A stretch of DNA of 64,000 nucleotides from Sunxiuqinia sp963678245 (GTDB lineage Bacteria; Bacteroidota; Bacteroidia; Bacteroidales; Prolixibacteraceae): the NCBI GenBank assembly GCA_965140765.1, contig OZ223309.1, forward strand, positions 682,001 through 746,000, written 5' to 3'. Shown here in pieces: positions 9,010 through 18,788 of this stretch. Each line of letters opens with the position of its first letter. Positions within the stretch are counted from its first letter, which is position 1. A program made the position numbers and the translations under genes. The notes under the pieces were generated by a model. It worked only from the letters and a program-made list of their open reading frames with translations, was not told the DNA's origin and did not search any database.

Positions 9010-10629
9010 ATGGAAAAAAATATAAGAAAATACTACGTAGGAATTGTAGTGATGTTCCTGACATTTTTTACTTCGTGCAACGACCTGGACTTGGCACCCA
9101 CGAATAAATTTACCGATTTGAACTACTGGACATCACCGGACAAAGCTTCCGCCGTTTTAAATATGGCGTATAGCCAGATGTTTGGTGCCAACTATTTCTT
9201 TGCTAACGAAAAGTTGTCAGACAACCTTTACGAAGGCCGGGGAAATTCCGATGAAAAAATCATCACTTCGGGACAGGCTGATGCTGCCTTGGGCCGCTTT
9301 GCCAACGAGTGGAAAACCTGTTACGAGGGAATTAAAACCAGTCATACATTTTTAGAGAATGTTGACTTAGTTCCCAATATGGATGAAACGCTAAAGACCA
9401 GAATGAAAGCAGAAGCCCGTTTTATCCGTGCATTTTTGTTCTTCCGCCTTACAAGTCAATATGGCGATGTCCCCTTGTTCGACCACAACCTGAATCTGGA
9501 GGAAGCTAACAGTGTAACACGTTCATCCAAATCGGATGTGCTCGATTTCGTAAGAAATGAGCTTAACGATATTGCAACCATACTTCCGGTTAAAGAAGAA
9601 TATGATGATTCGGACAAAGGAAGGATCACCAGTGGGGCTGCGATGACCCTGTTGGCAAGGACCTATTTGTATGAAAACGACTGGACAAACGTGGCTTCCA
9701 TTTGCGAAGATATCATGGATGGTACCTATGGACAGTACGAACTTTACCAAAGCTATTCAGGTCTTTTTATGCCTGAAAATGAATACAACGATGAAGTAAT
9801 ACTAGATCTTGGTTATGTATACCCTGAAAGGACATGGAGCGAGTTTTACGATGCCATTCCTATTTCCGTGGGTGGACGAATCAATGCTTTTGCACCTACT
9901 CAGGAACTTGTTGATGCCTATATCATGAAAAACGGGAAGGGTATTGACGATGCAAATTCAGGATATAGTGAAGATAATCCATACGTGAACAGGGACCCGC
10001 GTTTTGAAGCCACGATCGTTTATCACGGTTACCAGTGGGAAAAAGGTGATGGAACAACTTCTACCATTTATATCAAACCTGGTTCTTCCGAGGCGGCGGG
10101 CGCATCTAACCTGGACGAATATGCTGGGCCAGGACAAAATTCAACGGGAACAGGATACTACCTGAGGAAAAATTTTGACCCCACAGCACCAATAGGTATT
10201 GAATCGAGCCTGAACCTGATTCTAATGCGGTATGCTGACGTGCTGTTGATGTATGCAGAGGCTAAAAATGAATTGGAGCAAATGGACGAAAGCATTTGGA
10301 ACGAAACGATTCGGGCGATCCGTGTCCGCGCAGGGTTTACTGACGCTGATGCTTTGAACTATCCGGCAGGCGACCTTCGTGAATTAATCCGTAATGAACG
10401 CCGCATTGAACTGGCTATTGAGGGTCTGAGGCTTTTTGATATCCGTCGTTGGGGGACGATTGAAACAGTGATGAACGGAAATCCTCATGGAGCGAAGTTC
10501 GCGGCTGGCAATATGCAGTATATCCAATTGGATGAGAGGAAATTTAACAGTGAACGGGATTATCTGTTCGCAGTGCCTCAGTCACAGAGGGATATCAATA
10601 ATAATTTGACACAAAATTCGGGCTATTAA
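9010..10629 (+). CDS. SusD/RagB-like glycan-binding lipoprotein
   Basis: A 539-aa surface lipoprotein with signal peptide and lipobox-like 'FFTSCNDLDLAPTNKF' near residue 20. SusD family landmarks are 'NYWTSPDKASAVLNMAYSQM' at the N-terminus, TPR helices ('RMKAEARFIRAFLFFRLTSQ', 'AAMTLLARTYLYEND'), 'LILMRYADVLLMYAEAKNE' and the C-terminal 'LIRNERRIELAIEGLRLFDI'. It forms the lid of the SusC barrel encoded 12 bp upstream and delivers glycan to it. Length is usual for the family. Confidence 0.96.
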   Translation: MEKNIRKYYVGIVVMFLTFFTSCNDLDLAPTNKFTDLNYWTSPDKASAVLNMAYSQMFGANYFFANEKLSDNLYEGRGNSDEKIITSGQADAALGRFANEWKTCYEGIKTSHTFLENVDLVPNMDETLKTRMKAEARFIRAFLFFRLTSQYGDVPLFDHNLNLEEANSVTRSSKSDVLDFVRNELNDIATILPVKEEYDDSDKGRITSGAAMTLLARTYLYENDWTNVASICEDIMDGTYGQYELYQSYSGLFMPENEYNDEVILDLGYVYPERTWSEFYDAIPISVGGRINAFAPTQELVDAYIMKNGKGIDDANSGYSEDNPYVNRDPRFEATIVYHGYQWEKGDGTTSTIYIKPGSSEAAGASNLDEYAGPGQNSTGTGYYLRKNFDPTAPIGIESSLNLILMRYADVLLMYAEAKNELEQMDESIWNETIRAIRVRAGFTDADALNYPAGDLRELIRNERRIELAIEGLRLFDIRRWGTIETVMNGNPHGAKFAAGNMQYIQLDERKFNSERDYLFAVPQSQRDINNNLTQNSGY

Positions 10630-10664
10630 TCATTTATTAATCAGCGTTTAAAATTAAACTACGT

Positions 10665-11789
10665 ATGAAAAAAATATTGATCAAACTGTTTACAGTAGCT
10701 TCTTTTATCTTCGCTTTGATCGCGTGTAGCGACGATGGTGAAGTGAGAGATTTAAATGTAACGGCAGTCAGTTCGCTTTATGAACCTGATAATGGAAAGA
10801 TAATTACGCTACAGGCTTCGGCATCGGCAACCTTATATTTTGAATGGGAACCAGCCAGGGCCGAAGACAGCGGAATGGTATTGTATGAAGTCGCTTTTGA
10901 TGAAGCTGATGGAGATTTCTCCGAGCCGCTGTTTGTTGCAGCAGCCGATAATAACGGCGGGAGCAACCATGCCACCTTCACTCACAAGCAATTGAATAAA
11001 ATTGCTGCATTGGCGGGTATCGAGTCTTCGCAGCTGGGAACGCTCAAGTGGACTGTTTTTTCCTCTAAAGGAATCAGTCCGATGAAAGCGGAAGAAGAAA
11101 GGACTCTTTCGTTGACCCGTTTGTCCGGCTTGGCCGATGTTCCGGATAATTTGTACATCACCGGTGCGGCAACAGAAAACGGCGATGATCTTTCCGAAGC
11201 GCTAATGATGAAAAAATTGGCCGATGGTGAATTTGAAATTTACACCCGACTGACCGAGGGTGAAAGCTTCAAGTTTGTGAGCGCTACAAGCGGCAGTCCG
11301 ATGGAATTCTCTTTGTCGGGAGAACAAGTTGTGATTGGTGGAACGTCTTCGGTTTCAAAAACCGGGGTCTATAAATATTACCTCGATTTCAACATCGGCT
11401 CTTTTACCTCGAAGGAAGTCACTAAAGTCAGCTTGTATCTGAACTGGTCACAAATGAAGGTTGAACTGCCCTACAAAGCTTATGGTGTGTGGGAAGTGAC
11501 CAATTATACTATTACAGGCTTATCCGGCGGCGAAAATACCGACGACCGATACAAATTCAGGATGGAAAGCTCTGAAGGGGAAACCGAGTGGCGAGCTATC
11601 AATAACGACAGCAAACCAACAGGTAATGAGGCGTATTACGACATGGTTGAAAAAACGAATGTGGAGCAATGGACAAACAATCAGGTCTGGAAGTCACCTG
11701 CAACAGATGGTTGGAGCGATAAAACATACGATATCACCTTCTCACTGAATCCTGAAGGGGCTTACACTCATAATTTGGTAATAAAATAA
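10665..11789 (+). CDS. SusE/SusF-like surface lipoprotein, copy 1
   Basis: A 374-aa lipoprotein with lipobox-like 'FIFALIACSD' at about residue 21. The N-terminal ~110 residues resemble the SusE/SusF N-terminal Ig-like domain ('ASATLYFEWEPA', 'YEVAFDEADGDFSEPL', 'THKQLNKIAALAG', 'LKWTVFSSKGI'). The rest should form two starch-binding-like beta-sandwich modules ('LYITGAATENGDD', 'DRYKFRME'). It presumably holds glycan at the cell surface for the SusCD pair upstream. The next gene is a clear paralogue; the two share motif order throughout. Confidence 0.85.
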   Translation: MKKILIKLFTVASFIFALIACSDDGEVRDLNVTAVSSLYEPDNGKIITLQASASATLYFEWEPARAEDSGMVLYEVAFDEADGDFSEPLFVAAADNNGGSNHATFTHKQLNKIAALAGIESSQLGTLKWTVFSSKGISPMKAEEERTLSLTRLSGLADVPDNLYITGAATENGDDLSEALMMKKLADGEFEIYTRLTEGESFKFVSATSGSPMEFSLSGEQVVIGGTSSVSKTGVYKYYLDFNIGSFTSKEVTKVSLYLNWSQMKVELPYKAYGVWEVTNYTITGLSGGENTDDRYKFRMESSEGETEWRAINNDSKPTGNEAYYDMVEKTNVEQWTNNQVWKSPATDGWSDKTYDITFSLNPEGAYTHNLVIK

Positions 11790-11798
11790 CCTGAACAG

Positions 11799-12941
11799 AT
11801 GAAAAAGAAATTGATTAGATTAACAATTATAGCCTCGCTGTTTCTCGCGTTAGTTGCATGCGAGGACGATGGAGGCGACGTGGATACCCGATTGACGGCA
11901 GTCAGCGCATTGACCGAACCTATGGATGGTAAAGAAATAGTTTTGGAGACCTCAGTGGGCGCTTCCTCCTATTTTGAGTGGGAGTACTGTGATGTTGAGG
12001 AAACCGGAACTGCTGTTTATCAAATCGCTTTTGATAAAGCGGATGGTGACTTTTCCGATCCTGTTTATTTGACTTCCGCAGATAATAACGGACTGTACAA
12101 TAATGTAACCATTACGCACAAGCAATTAAATAAAATAGCTGGCATGATGGGGCTCGGTTCTTCGGAAACCGGGAGTTTCAAGTGGACCGTTTTCTCATCA
12201 AAAGGCCTTAAAACGCTCAAAGGCGATGAGGAACGAACGATTACAGTTACGCGTCTGGCTGGTTTTGCAGATTTGCCGATCGATGTTTATGTTACAGGCG
12301 AAGGCTCTGAAGGTGGAGATGACCTTTCTCAGGCTCATCAAATGAAAGCAGTTGCCGGAGGCGAGTTTGAGACTTACACCCAGTTAACTGCGGGCGAACC
12401 ATATTATTTCACCGACGGCACTTCCGGTACTCCCAGAGTTTTTTACACTGACGGAGGCTTAATAAAGGAAGATGGTACTTCTACTGTTGAAATAACAGGT
12501 GTTTACAGGATCACGCTCGATTTTAACACGGGTGCCTGTACTTACACACTGGTTACAAGAATCGGGTTCTATTTCTCTCCCGAAGGGCAGATCTTATTCG
12601 ATCTTCCATACGTCGGAAACGGAATCTTCCGGGCAGAAGACCAGACCGTCACTTTCAAACAAGAAAGCTGGGGTCGGGATGAACGGTATAAATTCCGTAT
12701 GTTCGTGAAAGAAAATGGTGGAGCCGATCCAGAGACTGAACTGGAGTGGGGCACGCTGAACGGAACGGATTCCAGGCCTACACCAACAAGCCCTGAATCG
12801 TACTATTATATCAAATTAATCGACAATATTACCCAGTGGGATAACAAGTGGAAACTGATGGGTGATTTTGATGACGTTCCGGCAGATTATACCATTTATC
12901 TGCAGGCGGGTCAACCCTACACGCATTCGATTACAAAATAA
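11799..12941 (+). CDS. SusE/SusF-like surface lipoprotein, copy 2
   Basis: A 380-aa lipoprotein ('FLALVACEDD') starting 9 bp after its paralogue. It repeats the same layout: N-terminal Ig-like domain ('SSYFEWEYCDVEETG', 'YQIAFDKADGDFSDPV', 'THKQLNKIAGMMG', 'FKWTVFSSKGLK'), then modules around 'DVYVTGEGSEGGDD' and 'DERYKFRMFVKEN'. The close match in length and motifs points to a tandem gene duplication followed by divergence, probably to bind different parts of the polysaccharide. Reading starts at the ATG that gives the signal peptide. Confidence 0.85.
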   Translation: MKKKLIRLTIIASLFLALVACEDDGGDVDTRLTAVSALTEPMDGKEIVLETSVGASSYFEWEYCDVEETGTAVYQIAFDKADGDFSDPVYLTSADNNGLYNNVTITHKQLNKIAGMMGLGSSETGSFKWTVFSSKGLKTLKGDEERTITVTRLAGFADLPIDVYVTGEGSEGGDDLSQAHQMKAVAGGEFETYTQLTAGEPYYFTDGTSGTPRVFYTDGGLIKEDGTSTVEITGVYRITLDFNTGACTYTLVTRIGFYFSPEGQILFDLPYVGNGIFRAEDQTVTFKQESWGRDERYKFRMFVKENGGADPETELEWGTLNGTDSRPTPTSPESYYYIKLIDNITQWDNKWKLMGDFDDVPADYTIYLQAGQPYTHSITK

Positions 12942-12956
12942 GTTTATAATTAATAC

Positions 12957-12990
12957 AATAGCCGGAAGTAATTAATTACTTCCGGCTATT
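12957..12990 (+). terminator. Perfect 17-bp palindrome after the SusE pair
   Basis: The 34-bp sequence is an uninterrupted palindrome (17-bp arms, AATAGCCGGAAGTAATT and its complement) 15 bp after the SusE-2 stop and 18 bp before the GH76 start. It lacks a U-run, so partial termination or 3'-end protection of the highly expressed susCDE message is more likely than a full stop. Confidence 0.5.
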
Positions 12991-13007
12991 CTTCAAAAGA
13001 AAAAGAT

Positions 13008-14138
13008 ATGAGAAAATGGCTGTATATGGCACTGCTGCTACCCGCACTATTGATATCGTGCGGCGATGACGAAAACATTGTTACTGAACCGGAAGAAGAA
13101 GGAATAGACTGGAACGAAGCGGCAAACCTCAGTAGTATGTCATTGGCCAGTTCGTTCTGGAATTCCGAAGGAAAGTGGTTTTTCTATGACAATAATGGGA
13201 AAGCTGACTGGAATTATTGGCCGCAGGCTCATGCGCTGGACGTCCTTACCGATGCCTGGCTGAGAACCAACGACGCGAGGTACAGTGCTTACTTCGACAA
13301 CTGGTACGCAGGTGTAAAAGCCCGAAACGGAAATACGTTTGAAAATGATTTCTATGATGATATGGAATGGATTGCCTTGGCCACATTACGTGTCTGGCAG
13401 GATACCAATGACCCTAAATTTAAGGAGGCTACTTTACAATTGTGGGAATACATTAAAACCGGATGGAATGACAATGCAGACGGCGGCATCACCTGGAAAA
13501 AGGGAATGGAATGGAGCAAAAACGCTTGCTCAAACGGTCCCGCCTGCATATTGGCAGCCCGCTTGTACCAAGAGTTCGGGGATGAAAGTTATAAAGAGTG
13601 GGCTCTAAAAATTTACAACTGGGAAAAGGCGACCCTGGTGAATATGAATAACGGAATGGTTTATGACAATATCAACAGTGAAACCGGGCAAATCAATAAA
13701 GATTGGGTGTTTACCTACAACCAGGGAACGTTTATTGGCTCTGCAGTTGAGTTATATAAAATCTTCAACGAAAAGGCTTATCTGAATGATGCTGTTCTGG
13801 TTGCTGATTATACAACCAGTAGCCTGACCAATAACTCCGTTCTTAAAAGTGAAGGAACCGGCGATGGTGGTCTTTTCAAAGGAATTTTTATTCGCTATTT
13901 CACCGACCTGATTCTTCAGGACCGTCTGGATGCATCAGCAAAAAAGCGCTACATTCAGTTTATCCGGTATAATGCTGAAGTATTGTGGACGCAGGGAACT
14001 GCCAAACCAGCTATTCTGTTTGGTCCTGACTGGAGCGTAAAGCCGGGTTCAATTACCGGATTACCAGAGCAGCTCAGCGGTTGTATGCTCATAGAAGCGG
14101 CAGCCCTTTTGCAAAACAAAGGTTTGATTTCACAATAG
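13008..14138 (+). CDS. GH76 endo-alpha-1,6-mannanase, lipoprotein
   Basis: A 376-aa enzyme with signal peptide and lipobox-like 'LLPALLISCGDD' at about residue 18, so likely surface or periplasmic and membrane-anchored. GH76 cleaves the alpha-1,6-mannose backbone of fungal-type mannan with retention; its two adjacent catalytic Asp are visible at about residues 117-118 in 'NDFYDDMEWIAL'. Further (alpha/alpha)6 landmarks are 'GGITWKKGMEWSKNACSNGP', 'FTYNQGTFIGSAVELY' and 'DGGLFKGIFIRYFTDL'. Full family length. It directly follows the SusCDE genes and would supply the oligosaccharides they import. Confidence 0.93.
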   Translation: MRKWLYMALLLPALLISCGDDENIVTEPEEEGIDWNEAANLSSMSLASSFWNSEGKWFFYDNNGKADWNYWPQAHALDVLTDAWLRTNDARYSAYFDNWYAGVKARNGNTFENDFYDDMEWIALATLRVWQDTNDPKFKEATLQLWEYIKTGWNDNADGGITWKKGMEWSKNACSNGPACILAARLYQEFGDESYKEWALKIYNWEKATLVNMNNGMVYDNINSETGQINKDWVFTYNQGTFIGSAVELYKIFNEKAYLNDAVLVADYTTSSLTNNSVLKSEGTGDGGLFKGIFIRYFTDLILQDRLDASAKKRYIQFIRYNAEVLWTQGTAKPAILFGPDWSVKPGSITGLPEQLSGCMLIEAAALLQNKGLISQ

Positions 14139-14331
14139 ATTGAGTACTTCGTGGTGAAGTTTATTCCAACTTACTACTTTCAATGAAGTATAGAGGTGAG
14201 TAAATAAGCACTCCATCTTGTATCAAGACTACCTGTATGCATGTAGTAACCTAAACCAACTAAATCTTGCCATGTCAGATACACTTGAGGAATTTGCTAA
14301 TAGATCAAAAACACTTTTTTTTAATCAAAAA

Positions 14332-16719
14332 ATGTTAAAATATCTGCTATTTGGAATTTGCACTTTGTTTTTTAGCTCAATTCCTCCTTCATCCGTAGGA
14401 CAATCATGGGTCCTGAAATTTAATTCATCACAAGCTGAAAGTTATATCGATTGCGGAACTTTCAGCGATTATATCTCCGGCGATTTTACCATTGAAACCT
14501 GGATTTTTGTCGACAGTTGGGCAGGAAATTACATATTGGCCGATGAATCGTGGAATGGTTCTTCGGGGGCTGCGGGGTTTGCGTTTCGGTTTAATTCAAG
14601 CGGAAACGTAGAAGTAAATGTGGGAACCGGAGAATGGGAAGCTGTTGCAACTACCGGAACCCAACTTGAATTGGGGAAGTGGCAACATATTGCCGTTTCA
14701 GTGAATACCGATAATGAGGTGAAAATTTATGTCGATGGCATCTTAGCGGGCAATGGAACGCTGAGCAAACCAATGATCGCATCGGGATCGCATGTTTTTA
14801 TGGGCGAAGGTTCTGCATGGCAAGAACGCCGTTTGGACGGTAAATTATTTGATTTCAGGATTTGGGATATTGCCCGGACCGACGAAGAGATTAATTCAAA
14901 TAAAGATGTTCAGCTAAATGGCAACGAGGAAGGATTGGTAGCCAATTGGTTGTTAAACGAAGGACAAGGCGATTCTATAAACGACCTTACCGGCAATTAT
15001 AATCTGGAAAAAGGCAGTGAAACATCGTGGGCAGTGAAAGACCGTATTTTGGTAGAGGGAAGCCTGAAAATACTGAACAGCGGGAAAGATTCGGTTATTG
15101 TAAGCGTTTCAGGACAGGAAATTACCACTTGGAAGCTAAGAGAAATTCCTGCTGTTGGGAATGTTACGTTTAAAATGATTAACGACAATTCGGCATATTT
15201 AATATTTGAAGCACAAACAGCTGCTTATCAGAACGACACCATATATTTTGCTGCCGAAACAAGTGGCGGTGAGGAGCTGGCAGCAACAGTATCCTTTGAT
15301 TTATACGACAATAAATACCAGTATTTTGGCGAAAAACTGCTGGACAAAATTCACAAAGACTTTTACAACAAAAACAATGGGCTGTATGTCGAAGCAATTG
15401 ATGCATCGTCAAACTTTAAACAGGCAACAAGTTTTGTTTGGCCGGCATCGCACATGTTGCGGGCTTTGATTCAGGCCTGGAAAGTGAATCCCGTGAAATA
15501 CGAAACGCTGCTTGTGAACTATCTTGCTGCAACAGACCAGTACCAGGTAACAAAAGATGGAAGAACCGGGTATGCTGTTCTTCCGGGTAATAATGGAACA
15601 CGTTTTTATGATGATAACGGACAGCTTATGATGCCCTTCACCATGTATCATGATTTGTCTCAGGATGAAACTACGCTCGATAATCTGAAAATTGCCTACG
15701 AGTTTAACAACGGTATTCGCGACAGCAGGTATGCTATACCTCAACACGAAGACCAGCTGGGCTTTGGAATGTTGTTTTCCATGTCGGTTAACTACACCAG
15801 CTACGCAGCGGCTAAACTCTACCAGGCAACAAACGAAAGCCGGTATTTCGACGAAGCATTGGCTTATTACGAGCTGGAGAACGACTTGTCGGTAAAAATT
15901 AAAGATTCGAATACGAAATTGTTTAACCAGGCAAGTTATTACCAAAACGGAAGCTGGTCGTTAAATGGCATCGTAAACGGCGAATCGGTTAGGGGTGGTG
16001 GTTATCGTGCCTACCAAACAACGGTTGTTATTCAAAATGCTATTCTTTTGTATCAAATAACAAACGAACAAAAATACCTTGATAATGCTCACGAAATGAT
16101 GAACAGTTGTATTGATCAATGGTATAAACCGGGAAAAGGTTTAAGCGAGGTTTCGTTTTGGGGTGGCGACGATATGATTGATGCTTTGCTTGATATGTAT
16201 CGTGAAACTGCAGATGAAAAATTTTATACGATTGCAGCTGATATTATGGATTTTATAAGTGCGTATAACATTGATAAACGAGGTTATTACGCCAGTAGTT
16301 ATTCAGATGCTGAAGGAAAATGGAACCTGTACCGAACAAGCGAGAATCCTTCGGAGATCGGCATGATGGGACAGGCAGCTGCAGCTTCTGCATTTTTGAA
16401 TGTGGCATATAATTCGGTAAATCCCGTAACAGACGTTGACGAAATAGAGCTTTCTCCTAAAAATCAATCGCTGACAGTTTTCCCAAATCCGGCACCCAGA
16501 GGTACAGAAATGAAGATCAAAATACCTGAGAAAAGTGGTGTGGCTAGCGAGGTTTATTTATACAACCAATCCGGACAAGTAGTTCAATGGTTTGAATCAC
16601 AGGAGGTAAATGGGGATGGGCTGATTACGGTCAAGCCGACAATCAATATCCCGGGAGTTTATTTTGTTCGAATCATTTCCGGAGCTACATTCTATCATAC
16701 AAAAGTCTTAATACATTAA
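14332..16719 (+). CDS. LamG-GH76 mannanase with type IX secretion tail
   Basis: About 795 aa from the ATG at 14332, chosen because it begins a proper signal peptide ('LLFGICTLFFSSIPPSSVGQ'); a TTG at 14218 would add a non-signal leader. Order: LamG/concanavalin-like domain (about 25-190, 'FTIETWIFVDSW', 'WQHIAVSVNTDNEVKIYVDG', 'LFDFRIWDIARTDEEI'), a small beta-domain (about 205-310), then a GH76 domain (about 315-690) with 'GTRFYDDNGQLM', whose Asp pair is at about 427-428. The last ~75 residues form a Por-type sorting domain ('LTVFPNPAPRG', 'YNQSGQVVQ', 'PGVYFVRIISG'). It should therefore be secreted through the type IX system and kept at the surface, complementing the lipoprotein GH76 upstream. 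Confidence 0.88.
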   Translation: MLKYLLFGICTLFFSSIPPSSVGQSWVLKFNSSQAESYIDCGTFSDYISGDFTIETWIFVDSWAGNYILADESWNGSSGAAGFAFRFNSSGNVEVNVGTGEWEAVATTGTQLELGKWQHIAVSVNTDNEVKIYVDGILAGNGTLSKPMIASGSHVFMGEGSAWQERRLDGKLFDFRIWDIARTDEEINSNKDVQLNGNEEGLVANWLLNEGQGDSINDLTGNYNLEKGSETSWAVKDRILVEGSLKILNSGKDSVIVSVSGQEITTWKLREIPAVGNVTFKMINDNSAYLIFEAQTAAYQNDTIYFAAETSGGEELAATVSFDLYDNKYQYFGEKLLDKIHKDFYNKNNGLYVEAIDASSNFKQATSFVWPASHMLRALIQAWKVNPVKYETLLVNYLAATDQYQVTKDGRTGYAVLPGNNGTRFYDDNGQLMMPFTMYHDLSQDETTLDNLKIAYEFNNGIRDSRYAIPQHEDQLGFGMLFSMSVNYTSYAAAKLYQATNESRYFDEALAYYELENDLSVKIKDSNTKLFNQASYYQNGSWSLNGIVNGESVRGGGYRAYQTTVVIQNAILLYQITNEQKYLDNAHEMMNSCIDQWYKPGKGLSEVSFWGGDDMIDALLDMYRETADEKFYTIAADIMDFISAYNIDKRGYYASSYSDAEGKWNLYRTSENPSEIGMMGQAAAASAFLNVAYNSVNPVTDVDEIELSPKNQSLTVFPNPAPRGTEMKIKIPEKSGVASEVYLYNQSGQVVQWFESQEVNGDGLITVKPTINIPGVYFVRIISGATFYHTKVLIH

Positions 16720-16787
16720 ATTAGTTAGAATAATACTCGAAATCGTACTTTAGTAAAATTTATTTCAAATACCTAAGTCAACTATCT

Positions 16788-18776
16788 ATGAAACGATCAA
16801 ATCTCATATTGAGCTTATGCAAGATTATTAAGTTACCATTAGTCATTTTACTAATAGGTCTGTTTTCTGGTTCTGTTCTTGCTAAAGGAGGCATTCAGGA
16901 GCTTACGTCTCCTGATAATAATATCAAGGTTCGTATTGAACTGGCAGGTAAGATTTTTTACTCGATTACTGCCAATAATTTTTTGTTGATGGAAAAGAGT
17001 TCGTTGGAGCTCAAATTAAAAGATCAGACTTTGGGTGAGAATCCGAGACTTTCTGCAAAGAAATACAGTTCAATCAATGAACAAATTGATCGTGAAATTC
17101 CATTGAGAAATGGGGTCGTTGATAATCATTGCAATGTTCTTTTACTCAAATTTAAAGGTGATTATTCCGTTGAATTCCGAGCTTATAATGATGGTGTCGC
17201 TTATCGTTTTATTACAAATATAGGAGATGAAAATATTGAAGTATTGGATGAAGAAGTTCACCTTCAGTTTCCTTCCACTTTTGATGCTGTGCTTTCACCG
17301 ACCCGTTCTTTCAAAACATCGTATGAAATATCGTATGTGGAATCTAATACTGCTGATGCCAAAGAATTGGACAAGAGCACACTCCCGATTTTAATTGATA
17401 GCAAACAGGATTTTAAAATTTTGTTTTCAGAAGCTGACCTGTTTGACTATCCATGTTTATTTATGAAAGGTGTTGAAGGAAATGCGATGAACAGTACTTT
17501 TCCGAAATGTCCGCTTGAATTTGGAGAAGATGGAGACCGCAGTCTGAAGATTATTAAAGAGGCGAACTATATTGCAAAAACTGCAGGATCCCGGAACTTT
17601 CCATGGCGGGTTTTCATGATCAGTAGCGATGACAAACAAATCTTTGAAAATGAAATGATTTTCAAATTATCCCGTCCGAATGAGTTGGGAGACACCGATT
17701 GGATTAAACCGGGACAGGTAAGTTGGGAATGGTGGCACGATGCCCGCTTGTACGGTGTTGACTTTAAATCGGGATATAACCTTGACTCGTACAAATACTA
17801 CATTGATTTTGCATCTGATTTTGGTATTCCTTACATTATTATGGATGAAGGATGGGCTAAAAGCACACGCGATCCCTATACTCCAAATCCAACTATTGAT
17901 TTGTTTGAGCTGATCAAATATGGTCAGTCAAAGAATGTGAAAATTGTACTCTGGTTAACTTGGTTGACCGTTGAAAATAATATCGACCTGTTTAAGACTT
18001 TTAGTGAGTGGGGGATTGCCGGTGTTAAAATCGATTTTATGGATCGTAGTGACCAGTGGATGGTTAATTATTATGAGCGTATTGCACGTGAAGCTGCCAA
18101 ACACAAATTGTTTGTCGACTATCACGGAGCATTTAAACCTGCGGGAATGGAGCGTGCTTTACCAAATATTTTATCCTATGAAGGTATTGTTGGTATGGAA
18201 CAAAATATTGGGGGCGGACGTGCTACAACCAAAAACAACGCGTTTATACCTTTTATAAGAAATGCAGTTGGACCGGCTGATTATACTCCCGGAGCAATGA
18301 TTTCAGTACATCCCGAAGATTACAAATCAACACGTACCAATCCCGTAAGTATCGGAACCCGAGCGTATCAGCTTGCGCTATATGTAACACTTGAAAGTGG
18401 AATTCAAATGCTGGCAGATAATCCGTTTTATTATTATCGTGAGCGGGAATGTACCGAATTTATTACCAGTGTGCCTGTTCTTTGGGACGAAACCCGTGTT
18501 CTACAGGCGAAAGCCGGTGAGTATTTTGTGGTAGCAAAGCGTAGTAATAGTAAGTGGTTTGTTGGAGCGATTACCAATGAGGAGGAGCGTACAATTGAAA
18601 TAGATTTTGATTTTTTAGATGATGGTAAGAACTATACAGTCACTTCTTTTCAAGACGGTGTGAATGCAGGAGTTCAAGCGATGGATTATAGAAAAGTAAC
18701 AAAAAATATAAAGAGTGGCGAAACGCTAAAAATTGATTTAGCTCGCGATGGAGGATGGGCCGCCGTAATTGAATAA
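16788..18776 (+). CDS. GH97 alpha-glycosidase (retaining, alpha-galactosidase-type)
   Basis: A 662-aa enzyme with signal peptide (residues 1-32). N-terminal beta-sandwich (about 35-290) and TIM barrel beginning at 'GQVSWEWWHDARLYGVDF'; the barrel shows 'YIIMDEGWAKSTRDPY', 'VKIVLWLTWL' and 'AGVKIDFMDRSDQ'. The Asp at about residue 416 in that last motif sits where retaining GH97 members have their nucleophile, which favours an alpha-galactosidase-like enzyme over the inverting SusB type; this subtype call is inference. It follows the T9SS GH76 by 68 bp and may remove side-chain sugars from the mannan. Confidence 0.9.
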   Translation: MKRSNLILSLCKIIKLPLVILLIGLFSGSVLAKGGIQELTSPDNNIKVRIELAGKIFYSITANNFLLMEKSSLELKLKDQTLGENPRLSAKKYSSINEQIDREIPLRNGVVDNHCNVLLLKFKGDYSVEFRAYNDGVAYRFITNIGDENIEVLDEEVHLQFPSTFDAVLSPTRSFKTSYEISYVESNTADAKELDKSTLPILIDSKQDFKILFSEADLFDYPCLFMKGVEGNAMNSTFPKCPLEFGEDGDRSLKIIKEANYIAKTAGSRNFPWRVFMISSDDKQIFENEMIFKLSRPNELGDTDWIKPGQVSWEWWHDARLYGVDFKSGYNLDSYKYYIDFASDFGIPYIIMDEGWAKSTRDPYTPNPTIDLFELIKYGQSKNVKIVLWLTWLTVENNIDLFKTFSEWGIAGVKIDFMDRSDQWMVNYYERIAREAAKHKLFVDYHGAFKPAGMERALPNILSYEGIVGMEQNIGGGRATTKNNAFIPFIRNAVGPADYTPGAMISVHPEDYKSTRTNPVSIGTRAYQLALYVTLESGIQMLADNPFYYYRERECTEFITSVPVLWDETRVLQAKAGEYFVVAKRSNSKWFVGAITNEEERTIEIDFDFLDDGKNYTVTSFQDGVNAGVQAMDYRKVTKNIKSGETLKIDLARDGGWAAVIE

Positions 18777-18788
18777 ACTAACTTGACG

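Noticed and set aside
15409..15945. Minus-strand 178-aa frame in the LamG-GH76 gene
   Set aside because: Antisense shadow of the GH76 domain.
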